The notes under the pieces were generated by a model. It had not been told where the DNA came from, made no database searches, and was given only the letters and a program-made list of their open reading frames with translations. The position numbers and the translations under genes are program-made. From Pelecanus crispus (Eukaryota; Chordata; Aves; Pelecaniformes; Pelecanidae), in contig NC_134649.1 of assembly GCF_030463565.1 (NCBI RefSeq), forward strand, positions 39,519,044 through 39,583,043: a stretch of DNA of 64,000 nucleotides, read 5' to 3'. This document shows, piece after piece, positions 62,601 to 64,000 of the stretch (its first letter is position 1; each line of letters starts with the position of its first letter).

Positions 62601-63516
62601 ACATTTTAGTTAAGTATTTGATATATTTTAATAGTGAGGTATCTTCTTACATTGTTACTCCCAAAGCAAACATCTTCTCATATTCATCTCTGGTGGAATA
62701 GTTGGGAATAACCTAGGAAAACAATCAAAAGAAAACCCACATAAGCAAATTAGAGATTTAAGCAGATCTTTTTAACAGCCTACATTTATCTAACTATGTT
62801 CACACATATAGAAAAACAGTGAAGAACAGGAGGAGTAATTCAGGTGTTTTATTCCATGCATTCTAGTATTAGAAAAAAAGATGTCTGGTCTTTCTGGTAG
62901 TGTGACTGTCATGCAAGTTTTAAGGGAAGCAATTCTCTATCCACAAAACTAGCCTGCAGGCAGATAGATATTGAATGGCTCAAAAGATTGGCAATGAACC
63001 AGTATGTTCACTTGTCCAGCTTGCCTTCCAAGCAAAGCAGTCCAGATATCGGAGCATCTAATTAATAATCATCTGTTTGCCTATTAAGGGCTTTTAAATC
63101 TTCCAAACCGAGCCTAGCTGAACTGTTTTGGTCAAGAACATGTGCAGCTCACGCTCAGTCAGAACAGAAGTCATCTAATAAGGAGAGGACTGTTGCCTCC
63201 ATCACTGCAGATCAGCACACTTGAGGTGAGAGCGACTGTACTGGAATAACTGCTGCAGAATTTGGACCCCAGATTCTCCTGTGTGCTGTTGTAAGTTCAG
63301 GTAGTATAAATAATATTTTAATTCAGCAAACACTTGAAAACTAAACAGAAGAGGATGAAAAAGACAAAACAATATGCTAATACCTACCATGCCATTAGTA
63401 ATGATTAATCGAGGAGCATACTGATGGCTGGGAAAGAGTCCCAGAGGATGTCCACTGTACATTACTAGTGTTTGCTCTTCAGTCATCTCTGACAAATAGT
63501 GCATTACCAACCAAAA
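32503..63516 (-). CDS. UROC1: UROC1, urocanate hydratase (urocanase); 3' sixteen exons, 5' end outside window
   Basis: Catalyses hydration of urocanate to 4-imidazolone-5-propionate, the second step of histidine catabolism, in hepatocyte cytosol with tightly bound NAD+. Sixteen exons join in frame to 539 residues. Human UROC1 has 676 by my recollection, so about 137 amino-terminal residues should lie beyond 64,000. Diagnostic blocks in order: MTEEQTLVMYSGHPLGLFPS, YGQMTAGSYCYIGPQGIVHG, the NAD-binding glycine-rich VTSGLGGMSGAQAKAA, LGYHGNVV, DLGSDQTSCHNPFSGGYYPV, FFWDYGNAFLLEAQRAGADV, SRDHHDVSGTDSP, GATWVALHNGGGVGWGEVIN and MMLSWDVSNGVARRCWSGN. No stop or frameshift interrupts it, so it appears functional. 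The promoter is not in view. Confidence 0.97.
34736..34835 (-). CDS. UROC1: UROC1 window exon 15
   Basis: TTCTTAG acceptor, GGA|GTAAGC donor. Encodes GEVINGGFGLVLDGSTEAEE and RAKMMLSWDVSNG. Confidence 0.97.
34836..40080. other. UROC1 intron, 5.2 kb, nothing recognised
   Basis: No exon, transposon or RNA gene identified. Positions about 38590-38720 form an AT-rich stretch with TAAT-type cores that might be conserved non-coding sequence, but I cannot test this from one sequence. Confidence 0.5.
40081..40162 (-). CDS. UROC1: UROC1 window exon 14
   Basis: TCCTAG acceptor, TG|GTAAGG donor. Encodes MAVQNFVGDAFRGATWVALH and NGGGVG. Confidence 0.97.
42812..42926 (+). mobile_element. CR1 LINE 3'-end fragment
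   Basis: Recognisable CR1 tail: TGCAACCTGCTCTGGGTGA, GACTAGATGATCTCCAGAGG, CCCTTCCAGCCCCAACC and a terminal ATGATTCTGTGA. About 115 bp, severely 5'-truncated, in a UROC1 intron and antisense to the gene. Confidence 0.9.
43164..43263 (-). CDS. UROC1: UROC1 window exon 13
   Basis: TTGCAG acceptor, CAG|GTCAGC donor. Encodes APVVLSRDHHDVSGTDSPYR and ETSNIYDGSAFCA. Confidence 0.97.
45006..45104 (-). CDS. UROC1: UROC1 window exon 12
   Basis: TTCCAG acceptor, AAG|GTTTGT donor. Encodes VVGSQARILYSDQRGRVSIA and VAINRAISEGRIK. The RILY here aligns with the bacterial urocanase signature RICW. Confidence 0.96.
46061..46131 (-). CDS. UROC1: UROC1 window exon 11 (divergent)
   Basis: 71 nt, TTGCAAG acceptor, TTG|GTAAGT donor. 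Encodes STSVKQQYHDNICWIREAGR and HSL. Against remembered mammalian LQYMDNIRWIREAARHRL it has several non-conservative changes, including an Arg-to-Cys. Frame and splice sites are intact. Confidence 0.92.
47424..47560 (-). mobile_element. CR1 LINE 3'-end fragment, reverse orientation
   Basis: Starts CACAGAATCACAAAAATCAT (reverse of the CR1 terminal repeats) and continues with CTAGACAAGATGGCCCAGCA and GTCCAGCTGAATCTTAAA. It lies in a UROC1 intron, in the same orientation as the gene. Confidence 0.9.
50912..51033 (-). CDS. UROC1: UROC1 window exon 10
   Basis: TTCCCAG acceptor, G|GTAAGA donor. Encodes DIFSLGFGPFRWVCTSGDPQ and a segment ending SVLEDSIRQG. Confidence 0.96.
52440..52512 (-). CDS. 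UROC1: UROC1 window exon 9
   Basis: TTATAG acceptor, GG|GTACGT donor. Encodes ADVEERGANKTEFRYPSYVQ then HIM. Confidence 0.96.
52767..52864 (-). CDS. UROC1: UROC1 window exon 8
   Basis: ATTTCAG acceptor, G|GTGAGT donor. Encodes LKRHVAAINRLADKGMFFWD and YGNAFLLEAQRA. Confidence 0.97.
54361..54540 (-). CDS. UROC1: UROC1 window exon 7
   Basis: 180 nt, CCCCAG acceptor, AG|GTAAAT donor. Encodes the conserved DLGSDQTSCHNPFSGGYYPV block and LLSTNPGKFRTLVQE. Confidence 0.97.
54931..55534 (+). mobile_element. Endogenous retrovirus solo LTR, degenerate copy
   Basis: It shares blocks with the LTR 1.4 kb downstream, such as CATATGGTATGGAATA, CCCTTTGGTCAGTTTGG and GTGTGTTATCAACA. Its left part (GATGCCAGGTGCCACCAAG) differs, suggesting a different or mosaic subfamily. 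Ends are approximate and no convincing target duplication was found. No retroviral coding sequence is present. It lies in a UROC1 intron. Confidence 0.7.
55889..55951 (-). CDS. UROC1: UROC1 window exon 6
   Basis: 63 nt, TTCTAG acceptor, TG|GTAAGT donor. Encodes DARKNKIALSLGYHGNVVDL. It lies between the two LTR copies together with window exon 5. Confidence 0.95.
56436..56524 (-). CDS. UROC1: UROC1 window exon 5
   Basis: CTCTCAG acceptor, AG|GTATGA donor. Encodes VDEAALLKRHKQGWLMEISN and NLDHCIARL. Confidence 0.96.
56970..57495 (+). mobile_element. Endogenous retrovirus solo LTR with intact ends
   Basis: 526 bp. It opens TGTCGTGGTTT and closes AAACCATGACA (10 of 11 complementary), and is flanked by a 5-bp duplication TTAAG (56965-56969 and 57496-57500). 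It contains a TTTATATACTGAG TATA-like block. Five-bp duplications fit class III (ERVL-like) avian elements. It lies in a UROC1 intron, antisense to the gene, with no internal viral genes. Confidence 0.9.
59089..59117. repeat. AT-rich perfect inverted repeat
   Basis: Twelve-base arms AATTTATTCAAT and ATTGAATAAATT around a five-base loop. The left arm is itself tandemly duplicated just upstream (about 59073-59100). It lies in a UROC1 intron. Confidence 0.85.
60817..60960 (-). CDS. UROC1: UROC1 window exon 4 (NAD-binding motif)
   Basis: TGTGCAG acceptor, GAG|GTGAGA donor. Contains VFVTSGLGGMSGAQAKAA, the Rossmann-type glycine loop of urocanases, then GCVGIIAE. Confidence 0.98.
61560..61626 (-). 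CDS. UROC1: UROC1 window exon 3
   Basis: 67 nt, TTGCTAG acceptor, GTG|GTAAGA donor. Encodes YGQMTAGSYCYIGPQGIVHG then TV. Confidence 0.97.
62356..62392 (+). repeat. Triplicated TTATCATATTA motif
   Basis: Three near-adjacent copies of TTATCATATTA in the UROC1 intron upstream of window exon 3. Confidence 0.85.
62651..62712 (-). CDS. UROC1: UROC1 window exon 2
   Basis: 62 nt, TCCTAG acceptor, AT|GTAAGA donor. Encodes VIPNYSTRDEYEKMFALGVT. Confidence 0.96.
63388..63516 (-). CDS. UROC1: UROC1 window exon 1
   Basis: TTTCAG acceptor, ATG|GTAGGT donor, 43 codons in phase 0. Encodes FWLVMHYLSEMTEEQTLVMY, then the SGHPLGLFPS motif and ITNGM. Confidence 0.97.
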
Positions 63517-64000
63517 CTGAAAGGAAACGGAAGGACAGTGAGGCAATCTGTTTGCATCTTACATTTGTTTCTTTGTGAAGCTGCTAAATTTTGAATATGA
63601 AGGCATCTACAGAGATAATGAGGTATATTCACAGATGGAATAACAGCCAGAGCTCTCAACACATTCTTGCTTTTAATAAAGTCCATTAAGAGATATCACT
63701 CAGCAGGAAACATAAATCACCAACTAGCAAAAGTCTGAACAAGTTCCAGAATAATTTCTCCAGCACAAACCCCAGAAAACCTTCATTTTTAAAGCCGTTC
63801 TAATTTTATCTTGAGGTTAACCATTTGGATGTGACACTTTTCTGGCAATCTTTCCAAAGCCAAACCACAAAAGTTTCCCTGCAAAAGTTATTAAAACACC
63901 CATGCATATTGTTGATCCTAACCTGAAATGGATAATTCAGCATCTTCTAGTGCTTGTCATCTTTTCAATAAATCGATATTAGGATGTGCACTTAAAAATT
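63517..64000. other. UROC1 intron reaching the window edge
   Basis: No exon found. The preceding UROC1 exon (mammalian segment ending near NWAQ) is not present, so it lies beyond 64,000. Confidence 0.7.

Overview
This window looks like a bird nuclear chromosome segment, probably from a neoavian lineage. The evidence is short intron-rich vertebrate genes, CR1-type LINE 3' ends, and an LTR family beginning TGTCGTGGTTTAACCCC that I recognise from bird genomes. I found no prokaryotic features, CRISPR array, tRNA or rRNA.

Three protein-coding genes account for essentially all recognisable coding sequence. From left to right they are CFAP100/CCDC37 on the + strand (coding exons from about 3.1 kb to 14.69 kb, with a possible first exon and ciliary-type promoter near 0.75-0.9 kb), ZXDC on the - strand (ten coding exons, 27,891 down to 17,435), and UROC1 on the - strand (sixteen coding exons, 63,516 down to 32,503; its 5' end lies beyond the right edge). 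From memory, the same order and orientation occurs on human 3q21.3, so this is conserved synteny. I placed exon boundaries by hand from reading frame, GT-AG sites and remembered mammalian proteins. Every junction listed keeps the frame.

Layout: 1-3.0 kb is upstream sequence with a GC-rich patch, a hexanucleotide minisatellite, and an X-box-like plus forkhead-like motif. 3.0-14.7 kb is CFAP100. 14.9-15.3 kb is a tail-to-tail junction where the CFAP100 and ZXDC poly(A) signals face each other. 15.3-17.4 kb is the probable ZXDC 3' UTR. 17.4-27.9 kb is ZXDC, whose first exon lies in a very GC-rich CpG island reaching about 28.2 kb. 28.2-31.7 kb is non-coding spacer. 31.7-64 kb is UROC1, whose introns carry two CR1 fragments and two related LTRs.

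The genes do not form one pathway. CFAP100 is an axonemal protein of the modifier-of-inner-arm complex. ZXDC is a ten-zinc-finger transcription cofactor linked to MHC class II expression. UROC1 is the liver enzyme of the second step of histidine breakdown. I did not find a previously undescribed system. The points most worth a second look are a frame-neutral 78-nt mini-intron in CFAP100, its unresolved 5' end, the T-rich microsatellite against the ZXDC exon 7 splice acceptor, and two same-orientation LTRs bracketing two UROC1 exons.
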